From positions 6,297,001 to 6,361,000 of the forward strand of contig NC_083515.1 in NCBI RefSeq assembly GCF_032362555.1: a DNA stretch of 64,000 nt, given 5' to 3'. Made by a program: the position numbers and the translations under genes. The notes beneath the pieces are model-generated. The model saw only the letters and a list, made by a program, of their open reading frames with translations, did not search any database and was not told the origin of the DNA. Positions 35,901-46,178 of this stretch are shown one piece after another. Position 1 is the stretch's first letter; each line of letters starts with the position of its first letter. Source of the DNA: Amyelois transitella. Taxonomy: Eukaryota; Arthropoda; Insecta; Lepidoptera; Pyralidae.

Positions 35901-38900
35901 GGTTGCACTTGGCTGATTGGGATCGGTTGTTGCAATTGAGGCTTCGTTGATGCGTAGTTGGGTTCTAAAATGAAAAAAAATTGTCATTCTTATTACTTAC
36001 TTACACATGTTAGCAACAAAGAAAAAATGTTTCTAAAGGACCGTAAAATGTATAGCTTTGTAAATAAAGTTTGATTTCTGTGACAGATACATACATTTTA
36101 CGGTCTATCTGTTTTGTGTTATATTAAAGTTCTAATCTATAAGTAGTTCCATTCGGCTGTAACAGAGATCAGACTGTAGATGTACAATTGTACTTGTATT
36201 CAATAAATATAACGAATATAATAATAAATAACGAAGTCAATTCTTACCATCCGTAAATAAGGTTCTTGCAACATTAGACAACGACGGTGCTACCGGTTTT
36301 AAATTGCTGATGGCGGAGAACGATGGTATTGAAATGGGCGACGGCTTTATTTCCTGTTTCGGCTCGAACTTTATCTCTTGTTTTGGTTCGAACTTCACGA
36401 GCCTTGGTGCTGCTGATGCTTCAAAAATGTATGCAATTATTCATTCGTCGTGAACTTTATACGTTGATGTTCGTTTTTAAATTAGTAAAAGCATATTTGA
36501 GCGCCAACCAATAAAAAAGCAGGAAGAACAATTTCCTATCCTACCACGGCGATAAATTACTGAGTTACGTACATAAGCTGCTTGTTATTGCTTACCAATG
36601 CTTTTATTGTGAGGGAAGACATCGCGTGAAAAAACCTGCATATTCAGGTAACTATATGTGTAACTTGTTCCAATATGAGTTAGGTGCCCTTGCACAGTTG
36701 CCAGAAGTCGCTTGTGTGGAACCTGACTTACCGAATCCAGAATTTCTCTCCAGAGAGGTAATGTAATGATAATGTATTCCTTACCGTGTGGTTCCCGGCA
36801 CTAAAGGATAGGCTTATAAACTTGGGATTTTTTTAGGCTATGGGTTAGCAACCTGTCAATATTTTAATCTCAATTATATCATTAAGCCAAACAGGTGAAC
36901 GTCTGATAGGCCACGTTCTTTTCAAGAGTGTTGGCTCAGCCTACCCCGCAAGGGATATAGACGTGATTATATGTATGTATGTATTCCTTACCAATAGACA
37001 CAGGCGACGGTGGCTCCACCTTAGGTAAAACTTTTGTTTCCTGAACGATAGGCTGAGCAGCTTTTTCTCTCAAATTCTTTTCATAATTTATCTTCATAGC
37101 GGCCAGTCGCTGCCTCATTTCTACGCTAACAGGTTTTATTTTTATCGTCTTATGGTTCGATAACATGTCTTTTAAAGCGTCCAGTTTTTGAGCGTTTAGC
37201 AATGGCTCCTTTGTCTTGTTTTGCGGTTCGATACTCATGTTCAGTATGTTCTTTGTTAGTTTTGATAGAGGATCTCTAAAATCAATAATAAAAATATATG
37301 CTGTTAAAACAAGTTATTGTGATCATTAATCTCATATGAATTCCGAAACTTCACAGACATCTTGGTGTGTAGTAGTTGTATTTTTACCAAAAGTTAAAAA
37401 TAAGTTTTTAAAGTGCGTGACTGGAGGATCAATAAAAAGGGTGTGTATATTTTGTAGATAATTTTTTTAGTAGTGAGTTTTGTGTTAATGTGTACACAGA
37501 TTGATTATATGAAAATCGTTATTGATGAAAGTTTTTGGGCATAGATTCACAATATTTATCTTGAAAAATTGTTTATAAGCCACTATTTAACGTAAATTTA
37601 AATGTCACACATAGATGTAGAAAAAAAGGCAGAGTTAGTGTGGCTTGAAAAGAAATTGTAGCATCGTAATTGCGGAATTTTACGCATGTGTGAGTGACAG
37701 AAAATTAGATAATCTATGACGTAATGGCGGCCAACTGCCACACTATTGGTGAGTGTGTGCGTGAGGCGTGTATATATACAGTATACTATTGGTGCTTCAT
37801 TTGGTGCATAGTAAAACTTCGTCTGCCTTTTTATACGTCTATGTTGTCACAATATAATCTTACTTGTTCTTAAATGGAGTACTTCTCAACAGCGACGCAG
37901 ACTTGAACATAGGCGTCATTTCGCACTCCTTTAGAGTGTTTCTCAGAGTTCTCAACACGGCCTGTTGTCTGCACAGTATCTCTTGTTGTTTGACGAGCGG
38001 TTGGTAAACGTCGTCGAGTATGGGCCGAATCATGCGGTGGCCTGGTCTGAAAAACAGGGTTTGTTTAATTATTTTTTTAATGTTTTGTCTAAAATAGCTA
38101 TATCAGTTTATTTTAAACATATATTTTAGACAATAAATATATTTTTTCAGATTTGTTTTGAAGGATAATCTTAAACCCAGAAAAATAGGATAGGCCCAGA
38201 AGTGGGACAGACATTTATTCAACTAATAATCTTCCAGATTTTAGTGTTTGGATGCTTTACTTCTTTTTCACTTCAAATGAATTCTCTTTTAGTTTGAAAC
38301 GGTTGCGTTTTTGCTCTTGTCCGGAGGCTTAATCGGACTTGAATCATGGTTGTTGCCAAAAATGTAATATCGCGCAGATTGCATAATTAGATTTTATACA
38401 GTTTAATATTTCGCCGTATCGACTTAACGAGACCAAAAAATTTAACACGCTTGTTTTTGTTAAAATTATTTAACTCGCTTAAGATGTATAGGTTTTCACT
38501 TCACTACACCAAGAAAAATACAAATACCACAATAAAAAATAGGCCACGAGGTACAAAGGGGGTTTATCTCTAAAGCAATCTCTTCCATCTAATTTTGTGT
38601 TTATTCGCTTTTACAATTCTTTGCGATATCAAATTCTTTTTATTGTATGAAAATCTTACTTGTGCATATTCATTTCATTAGAGGCAATAATATTCCACTT
38701 GTAATCCAATGCCTTTTGCGCTTGTTCAACCTGGTTTTGCACGTAGTACGCCAACTTTTTGACTGACGAAATTCGCTTGTTAGTCAGAGGGTCTACTTGA
38801 GTCCACTGATGTATATCTTTCGCTCTGTTGACAAAGATACGATTTTAATTAAGAAATAAGTAAAATGAATGACATCATCAACTTGTTGAATATCGTAAAA

Positions 38901-41900
38901 GTCCAAGTATAGTATGGATATGCTTAGAGAATACGATAAAAAAGTCGATAGTATAAACATGAAAAAACAATAAACGATGTTTAGGCTGTATAAAAAAAAA
39001 TCTAAGTTTAAATATACAATAGAGCAGTCACCGCAAGAATAAAAATACGTCAGTGTCAAAAAAAAAATATTTTTTTTGTAATGAAAAAAATTATTGTATT
39101 GAAAAACTAGTATTAAAATAAACAAAATATGGCTAGCGACATGTCACAATTTCAATCTCAATTCTATCATTAAGACTAACAGCTAAACGTGGCCTGTCAG
39201 TCTTTCGAGACTGCTGGCTCTGTCTTCCCCGCAAGGAATACAAACGTGATTATATGAATGAATGAAAATATGTTTCTGTAATAAACTTACTCAGCATGGG
39301 TTCTTGCCTCTGCAACTACGGCACATGCCTTCACTAACTCTAATTTCAGCTGGAAAATATTGTTGCGAAGCTCGTCCAATGAGCATTCCTTCTTCAGTTG
39401 TTCCGCGTCCTTCGATTGTAGATTGAAGTTGGTATTGATCGCTTCTATATCTTGTTGTAGCTGCAAATTTGTTCCGTTATAAAAGATGTTGCTAATCGGT
39501 AAAAGAGTATTTCAAATCAAATTGAATTACAGTGAAGAAACTCATTGTAAATACATCGGCGCATTCGAGGAACTATGACGGTTGAGTGAAAGAGAATGCT
39601 TATAGTATTCACGTTCACTTGCCATAGCTAAAAGCTAAATAATGTTGTTAACTAGATAAATGTGTGAGAATTATTCAATTTGGAAAAGGTTTCCTTATAC
39701 AGGAATACCAGAGGTGAGACACTAGATGTCGCGACCTTATACTTAATTAACCTTACCACTAAATGGATCGTGTGGATTGGTTAGCCTCATCCGTGTTACC
39801 CAGGGATAGCACAATAGGAAAAAAACAAAAGGTTGTTGTATTAAGGTTATGAGGAAGAATATTACCTTCGCTTGCGTCTCCCTAGTTTTCACCATAAACT
39901 TGTACAGCTCCATTTGGAAGTCATTGACCTCCTTTATGAGCATATCTTTCAGTTCCTGATTCGCCTTCTGCTTATTAACTTTCTCTTGTTCAGCCTTCAT
40001 GGCCGCGGCGGCTGCCTCTTGAGCGGGCGTGGGCTGAGGTTTGGCCGGTACTGGGGTCGGCTTGGGTTGTACCTGTGAAAATAACAAGAAAAAACATTTC
40101 GTTGGGCTCTTTCGATACGATAGGAAACAAAAGTTTGCTAAGTAAGGGCGTCGGTGGTCAAATCGATAAGGTGCCCGGTTAAAATGCGCGATGCGCATAA
40201 AGGCACAGGTACTAATGTATCGGCCATTTATGTACCAATAACTTATGAAATAGTACATATAGTATAGATAATAGTAGTAGTACTTTCGAAATTATGTGCA
40301 TTAATTTAAATACTAACCCATGCTCTTACGATGAGGGAAATCATTGTGAGGAAACCTGTACATTCAGGCAACTGGACGTGTAACCTTGATCAATCCAATG
40401 TGGGTTACGTTCCCCTGCAAAGGTTGCGGAGGTCAGATGGGAGTCACTTCATGTTAAAACTTGACTCACCTCCGGGCTCCTCTCCAGAGTGGTAAGGATG
40501 CAACCTGGACTAAAGCCAGAGAGAAGAAGAAGGAAAGAAAAGTTTGCAGCGTCAGGTTTTTAACGAGACGTTATTTGAACTTTTACAATCTGAAGGGACG
40601 ACAAGCAGCTGGCACACAGTTTTTTCTTTGCTACCAGACCAGTATGGAAGTTCTGTTCTTTGTCTCTTTACCAGATAATTCTTTTACTGTAATTCCATAT
40701 ATGTTCATGTTAAAACCAATCCAGAATCATGGTCAAAGCCGACTTATAGTTCCTCCACAAAGAAGCTGATGATTTTGTACCTGTGCTTGCGGTTGCGATG
40801 CGGGGGCTATTGTTGGTTTAACTTCTACTGCTTTTTGTGCTGCTTGTGTCGATTGCCCTGAAATAAAAACACGTAGAATCAAATACCTTTCGTTTCTTAC
40901 TGGAAATGAGTGTTTTAAATCTTAGGCTTAGGTTTCTTAATTTTTAACATTTTATCATAAAGCGAAGATTAACAGTAGTATGTGTAATTATTTATAATAG
41001 TATGATACTAATTTATGACGATTTACGTTAACAATGTACGGATTAAAAATATTAACTGAATATTGAATGCTAAGAAATGAACTTTTTAATATAGCATTAA
41101 ATAAACAAAAATGTTTGCCTTTTGATAACTATATTCTCGAGACACCAATTAAAATAGATTTAGTCTGTAATGGTTGTTGTGAGAAAATGAATTTAAAAAC
41201 AATCTCAATACAATACCAAAAGAAATTCCTTGCGGTAACTGCGGTTGAAACATCTTTGGCGCATTATTAGTAGGTGGCGCTCCAAACGCACTGGTTGCTA
41301 CCGATAGTACTGAAATTTGCGGTTGCGGCGTGAATTGTGATGCAACTTGTTGTGGGGTAGCTTGTTGTGGGGCAACTTGTTGTGGAGCAACGGGTAGTGG
41401 CGCGATAGGTTGTGGTGCGACAGGTTGTGGCGCAAACGTTTGTGGTTGTTGAGCTGGCTGTCCATAAGAAAGGAGGTAACAGTTAATTCGTTTAGAAATC
41501 TTTGACGAAATTATTTGAATAAAAAAAAAGTTTTATTAGGTTTTATTTTGAGGCATAATGCTGAACGAATCTTATCTCAATTCCGCCATTAAGCTGCCCA
41601 ACTGAACGTGGCTATATGTGAATTAATTTGATGCCGGTAAGTGCAGCGAGCAGCGACAGAAAAAGATGCCGTCATTTATAACATCTCTTTGAACGGTTTG
41701 GCGACAGTTGAAGCTTAAACACTAAATATTTTCACTTTTTTCTTATTGAGGTCAACAGAGCCTTTTGTTTATAGGGGCGGTGGAGCTGGACAATCACGAT
41801 AAGAAAGAAATATTAGCAATATTCTATATACAGTATTTTACTAACCTTAGCTTGAACTTCTTGAGGCGGTGGGGCCGTAGTCGGCGCAGGCGCAGCGGGA

Positions 41901-44900
41901 ACTAAAGTGGCCATCGCCGCAGCCGGCAACTGCAATTGTTGCGGCGGCGAACACAACGGAGGCGCTTGTTTGTTCATATTAATCACGTTGAATATCGTAA
42001 GAAGACCGGTTTGAGATACCACTAGGAGAAGAGGCATGTGCGGTAGCACCTCGTTTTCTCCTAAAAAGAACATGTTAATAAAGTTTTACAATAAGCAACT
42101 TTATATATAGCAACAAGATCAAGCCGAATGAAAATTCAATAACGACCTTTATTGCAAGGACATTAAACTTAAAATCCAAACGTCTCCTGCTATCTTGCTC
42201 TTAAAAGTAGTTCTATAGCGGATAGTTCAGTACGCGGGTTCAAATCGTGCGCTCTTATAGGTTCAAATGCTGAAATATTTTTGCACCATACAAAAATTTG
42301 ACTTCTGCATAGCTGTGAATTATAAGCGGTAATACTGTAGCTACGTATAAAAACCAGACTGATAAAAAAAATGAGGTCACAGACAATTAAACCCTGAACT
42401 TCCCTCGGTGGCCTCCCTTCACTAGAGAGTGAAGGGAGGCCACCGAGACCAACAATAAGAGTATGATAAAAATAAAGTACTTAAAAAAGGAATGAAATAC
42501 TGACCCCAGGGTAGCTGATGAATGGCACTTGTGTCGATGCATAAACCAACAGGATAATTTTCTATCTTCTTATCTGTCAAAGGTAGTTCGGGTCTAGCTT
42601 CGTCAGTCTGCGAGAAATAGTAGTAAAGTTGATCGAACATTTAGATAAGAGGGTTTTTTTACCACTAATTTCATAGTATTTAAATCATAGGATTAAATAG
42701 TACATATCATAATCAATTAAAATAATTGTCCTCCTTCATTAGTGAACGGCAATTCATACTGATAATTAATATTTTAAATCTTTAGTAATGTGTGCTGAAC
42801 GTATACGAGAGAGAGGCTAACCTGACACCATTGCAACCAAGACGAGCCATCTGCTGATCCCAATGTGGCAATCTCCATACTGTTCGATGACGAAGATAGT
42901 ATTAAATTCCTGAAACATTGATATTTTAACTTATTAAACATAGTTATAAAAATATATATAGTTGGCAGTGCAGTATCCTTTACACTCCATATCTTTCCCA
43001 TGGATGTCGCAAAAGGCGACCGAGGTATGGGCTTATAAGTTTAGGATTTCTCTTGTATGCGATGGGTTTTCAACCTGTCACTATCTGAATCTCAAATTCA
43101 TCATTAAGTCATCCGGTCTTTTCGAGATTGGTGTCTACCACTTAAAGGACAAAGAAGTGACTATATGTATGTATGTATGTAGTTTATGCTCACAGTAGAT
43201 AGATATAGAAAGAAAGTTATAATTATATTAATACAACAGATACATGTGTAATATGACAAAGAAAGTGGAAAGCAATTCAATTCTTAGTAATACTGGAGTT
43301 ATCTCACCATTGTGGTATTCCTTGAAGATAATAGTACCAAGGCCTATTGGAGCCAGTACTGTAACAAATATCTTCATAGTTCAAGCAAGATGGCTGTCCT
43401 GCCTTCGGTGTGTTCACGATAGTGACAGCTGTAAGCATAAAATAAATTTAGTTTAGTATTAGCATGTAAAGAATTGAAAGAGCATTAGAACTTCCTAAGA
43501 TGTGTTAGTGTCAACAGGTAGAGTAGGTACGTAGGTAGTACTTCTTTTTTTCAATGCTTTGTAAATTCATAAAATGACAAAGGTAGTACAAAATGAAAAC
43601 CTATTTATGGTGTGCATGCTACTAACAGAGGGTTTTCTAACAATACCACTGTGTTACAGATGCTATTAATATTGTAAAATCAATGCACCATGTCTGGAAG
43701 CTCATACATGGGTCATACATACATATAATCACGTCTATATCCCTTTTGTGGTAGGCAGAGCCAACAGCCTTGAAAAGGCTGACATTCAGCTGTATAGCTT
43801 AAAGATGGAATTGACATTCAAATAGCCCATCGCCTACAAGAAGAATCCCAAGTTTATAAGCCTCTCCTGTAGTCGCCTTTAGGACATGCATGGGAAAGTT
43901 AGGGAGTGAGAGTGAGAGACTATTTCTAAAGTGCCGAGAATAACATGGCATGGGTGAACTTTACTTTTTAGTTACTTACATGGCCTGCTATTATCAGTAG
44001 CATTTTTATAGACTGCAGCAAACTGAAATGTAGATATCCAGTATACAGCAAGCACTTCCACTGGTGCTCCTTCAAATAAATTTGGTGCCGGTATCAGTTT
44101 AGCCGGAGTCAAGTTGGGCTTGTATTGGCAGAGGGTGCCATCACTGTTGCCGGTCACCAATTGCTTGCCTTTGGGGCTCCAACATATACATCTGAAATTT
44201 GACAAATACTAATATATCAAATATGACTTAAATTTTATTTATTGAAATGTAAAATGATATTAAAACTAAATCATTTAAAAGTTCCTTCCTTTGGGAGTTT
44301 GGGCTCTAAAAGAGGTATTACCTTGCTTTAGATTGCACTTTGTTAATCTGTCCTGAAGTGACCTGGCTAGCAAGAAGAGTCCCATCATAGAAGGCTATGG
44401 CTATATTATCAGGAATGCATGGGTTCCATTGCAAGGATGATACAAAGGTAGTAGGATTCACTTCAGTCTTCATTGACAGTGCTGGTGATACATTCTGTAA
44501 CATATCATTTTTAAATGAATCATTGGTTATGTTATTTAAAATAAAACTTGGTGTGTAATTTACTCAAATAAAGCATGGGGTTGTCAATATTTCTAAATTT
44601 GATTCATCATGTTCATTGCTTCATTTTATCTTGCTACTTAACACAACCTAGGAGCAGACTTACCAATTGGCATAATCAAGCACAGTGAATTAAAGTGAAA
44701 GACAGGGCTTCAAAAACACCTTCAATGATTATAATAATAAAATAACTGTTAAATACATAAATTATTTGAAAGATTTTGATGTCAGAAATTAATAACTTCT
44801 AAAATGTAATATGATATTAATAAGTTTTAGATACCTACCGGATTTTGAAAGTCAGCAATATTGTAAATGCAAAGCAACTGTCCACCAGTTACAGCTAAAA

Positions 44901-45442
44901 GTTCTTGGTGACAACTGACTGCAATGTGTGATGTTTTCTCAGGCAGTCTCACTGATAGGTATTGGGGGTCACATTCCTTATCAATGAGCTGGTTTAAATA
45001 GAATACTGTAAAGAAAGGATACAATCATCAATTTTAAAGATGCTCTGCACTCACAAAACAAATACAACCTGAAAAAAGAATAATAGGTATACCTGATAGA
45101 GTTGCATCTGGTGAGGCTACAAATGCTATGCCAAATTTGCTTGAACTAGCCACAAGATTGTAACCACGGCTTGGCAGTGCATCTTTGGTATCAAACACTT
45201 TAATTTTTCGCTGTAGTTTGTATAGTAAGTTCTGTAACAAATATGTATAAAATAACTTCATATTTTAAAGAACAATGGTTCGGCTTGAACCATGATATGT
45301 TATGTTGATATTATCTGAAAGGATTTAATTGGATAATAGTATTTACCTAAGTAAGAAGTAAAAATTAACAAAAAGTAGAACTAAAAATAACCAAAATACG
45401 TACCGGTTCGTCTTGCGCGTTTGGACCGAATTGTACTTCCAT
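29916..45442 (-). CDS. Nup214: Nup214, FG nucleoporin of the cytoplasmic face of the nuclear pore
   Basis: Twenty-seven exons join in phase to 1861 codons plus stop: 45442-45404, 45231-45093, 45005-44839, 44494-44322, 44191-43980, 43428-43308, 42909-42822, 42607-42505, 42060-41846, 41457-41217, 40857-40781, 40072-39866, 39460-39291, 38824-38660, 38046-37864, 37275-36992, 36415-36248, 35964-35587, 35509-35009, 34628-34512, 34424-33308, 32782-32592, 32229-32074, 31137-31077, 30975-30818, 30589-30466, 29946-29916. All donors are GT. The N-terminus matches the Nup214 beta-propeller (CWSPKGKQLVTGNSDGTLCQY), followed by a coiled-coil middle and a long FG-repeat tail ending SPSFTGWRG. Nup214 anchors with Nup88 and Nup62, and its propeller binds the mRNA-export helicase Dbp5/DDX19. 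Start: the first ATG of the propeller-preceding exon. AATAAA at 29531-29526 could end the transcript. Missed in-phase exons cannot be excluded. Confidence 0.95.
31275..31500 (+). mobile_element. Helitron-like / LINE-tail repeat in a Nup214 intron
   Basis: Second copy of the 8031-8259 repeat, with the same gaaacggcttgaccgatt and cccttagtgataagggtt blocks; its end is decayed (ccggaacagatagttgg). Confidence 0.6.
31786..32040 (-). repeat. SINE-like (ATGT)n family copy, beside Nup214 exon 23
   Basis: Contains ttgtcacgtctacatccctt, gctagcccatcgcctagaaa and ttttacgacatctatgggaa in family order. Its distal end stops about 35 bases from the exon boundary at 32074. Confidence 0.8.
34660..34920 (-). 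repeat. SINE-like (ATGT)n family copy in the intron before Nup214 exon 20
   Basis: CATACATACATA tail at 34662-34677, then tcacgtctatataccttgcg, ggccacgttcagctgtttgg and cgccttttacgacatccgtg. The tail begins about 32 bases from the exon-20 acceptor, inside the usual branch-point zone. Confidence 0.8.
36590..36779 (+). repeat. second SINE-like family, fragment
   Basis: Text aaaacctgcatattcaggta, ttggtgcccttgcacagttg-like and ctctccagagaggtaatg recurs in the copies at about 40145-40515 and 51450-51645 (catcgtgaggaaacctg..., gggttacgttcccctgcaaa, ctctccagagtggtaaggat). It directly precedes the other SINE-like copy. Confidence 0.6.
36780..36985 (+). repeat. SINE-like (ATGT)n family copy touching the exon-16 donor of Nup214
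   Basis: Runs from ccgtgtggttcccggcact to gacgtgattatatgtatgtatgta. The tail ends within about six bases of the donor site of the exon at 36992-37275. Confidence 0.85.
39130..39267 (+). repeat. SINE-like (ATGT)n family copy, 5' truncated
   Basis: Contains caatctcaattctatcatta, cccgcaaggaatacaaacgt and an ATGA repeat tail. It sits in the intron between two coiled-coil exons of Nup214. Confidence 0.75.
40145..40515 (+). repeat. second SINE-like family, longest copy
   Basis: Starts with a tRNA-head-like gcgtcggtggtcaaatcgat, then gaggaaacctgtacattcag, gcaactggacgtgtaaccttg, gttgcggaggtcagatggga and gggctcctctccagagtgg. The same order is found at 51450-51645 and partly at 36590-36779. Confidence 0.6.
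42404..42447. repeat. perfect 20-bp inverted repeat with 4-nt loop in a Nup214 intron
   Basis: Arms 42404-42423 (CTCGGTGGCCTCCCTTCACT) and 42428-42447 are exact reverse complements with the loop AGAG. The arms are much richer in G and C than the surrounding intron. The stem does not extend into the flanks. Confidence 0.95.
42980..43180 (+). repeat. SINE-like (ATGT)n family copy
   Basis: Contains ctttcccatggatgtcgcaa, caacctgtcactatctgaat and a tail of ATGT units. It lies in the Nup214 intron 42910-43307. Confidence 0.7.
43712..43950 (-). repeat. SINE-like (ATGT)n family copy
   Basis: Has catacatataatcacgtcta, gagccaacagccttgaaaag and gcccatcgcctacaagaaga. It lies in the Nup214 intron 43429-43979. 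Confidence 0.75.
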
Positions 45443-45685
45443 TTTACTAACCTATTTAACTCCACAACTAGTAATAAAAACAAATAAGTGAAAACAAAGA
45501 AAATTCTGTACCCTTTTTATTTATTGTTTATTTTAGCAAATTTAGAAAATTTTATAGCGGAATCACAAATAAAAGTTCATCCGATTTCGGCTGTTGGCTG
45601 ACAGCTGACACTGCGCGACATTTACATTTGCTGTCAACTTCGTGCCTTTTTATTTCACTTATATGTCTACTTTCTGCTATTGGCC
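45443..45685. promoter_or_regulatory. upstream region of Nup214
   Basis: Lies just 5' of the Nup214 start codon, which has no detected upstream non-coding exon, and should therefore hold its promoter. A candidate ORF starts in the opposite direction at 45686, so the promoter could be bidirectional. No specific box was assigned. Confidence 0.35.
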
Positions 45686-45919
45686 ATGGATACAAGTTCA
45701 AGTCTCGTTTTACATTATAATAAAAAGCGAAATAGTGATAGTTTATCGCGCGACAAATACTTCGTCGCGCTGGCTAGCGCTGCTAGCCCCGTAGACCGTC
45801 CTAGCAGAGAGTATTCAAAAACTGCCGCAAAAAGCCAGTTAGCTAGTTCTCAGTCAGTTAAAACGAAAGATATTTATGTATTTTATAAGAAAGATTTTTC
45901 TTCTTATCTCTACAAATAA
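45686..45919 (+). CDS. small ORF, 77 aa, divergent from Nup214 (uncertain)
   Basis: Begins with ATG in a GGCCATGG context, 244 bases from the Nup214 start and pointing the other way, and encodes a Ser/Lys/Ala-rich protein starting MDTSSSLVLHYNKKRNSDSL. AAATAAA overlaps the stop codon and could be a poly(A) signal. I recognise no family, domain, signal peptide or membrane segment. Two adjacent 7-bp stem-loops (45748-45770 and 45772-45788) lie within it. It could be a real small protein, a non-coding divergent transcript, or a chance frame. Confidence 0.25.
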   Translation: MDTSSSLVLHYNKKRNSDSLSRDKYFVALASAASPVDRPSREYSKTAAKSQLASSQSVKTKDIYVFYKKDFSSYLYK

Positions 45920-46178
45920 AAAACAAAAATGATTGTTTGGCATTTCCACTATATATTGATCATAATGATGAAAATATTATATTGCCATCTCGTTGAAACA
46001 CTGATAAAGATGAACCGATATAACTTACACATTCTAATGAATGTGTGTCCTTCTTGTTTTCAACACCACTCAATCAACCACACTATATATAGCCTTTTCA
46101 TAGCTTTTGTATAAATTTATTTAAAAATTGGTTTGGTAGGGATAATGTTACAACATAAATAAGAATATTCAGTTTTAT

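Larger units (their letters stand above)
29916..36415 (-). other. Nup214: Nup214 FG-repeat tail
   Basis: From exon 17 on the protein is Ser/Thr-rich and disordered, with FG dipeptides mostly as SxFG, SLFG, SVFG or GGxFG. The single exon 33308-34424 carries most of them; the last exons switch to Gly-rich GGFGSGFG-type repeats. The 297-codon Leu-rich frame in the same place (33429-34322) is a shadow of this repeat. Confidence 0.9.
37864..41457 (-). other. Nup214: Nup214 Gln/Pro linker and coiled-coil exons (residues about 420-766)
   Basis: Exons 10-11 are Pro/Gln/Val repeats (APQQVAPQQATPQQV). Exons 12-15 have heptad-like helices: KAEQEKVNKQKANQELKDML, LQQDIEAINTNFNLQSKDAE, VKKLAYYVQNQVEQAQKALD and QQEILCRQQAVLRTLRNTL. 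This is the segment that pairs with Nup88 and Nup62 in the family. Confidence 0.85.
41846..45442 (-). other. Nup214: Nup214 N-terminal beta-propeller exons (residues about 1-419)
   Basis: Exons 1-9. Recognisable blade sequences include KIKVFDTKDALPSRGYNLVA, SHIAVSCHQELLAVTGGQLL, SSLQWNPCIPDNIAIAFYDG, VLAVYWISTFQFAAVY and MPLLLVVSQTGLLTIFNVIN. They align blade by blade with human NUP214, for example CWSPKGKQL and LPLTDKK. Confidence 0.9.

Noticed and set aside
38793-39125. 110-codon minus-strand ORF rich in Phe, Tyr and Leu
   Set aside because: It is Nup214 intron sequence that continues briefly into an exon in the wrong frame; AT-rich composition explains the residues.
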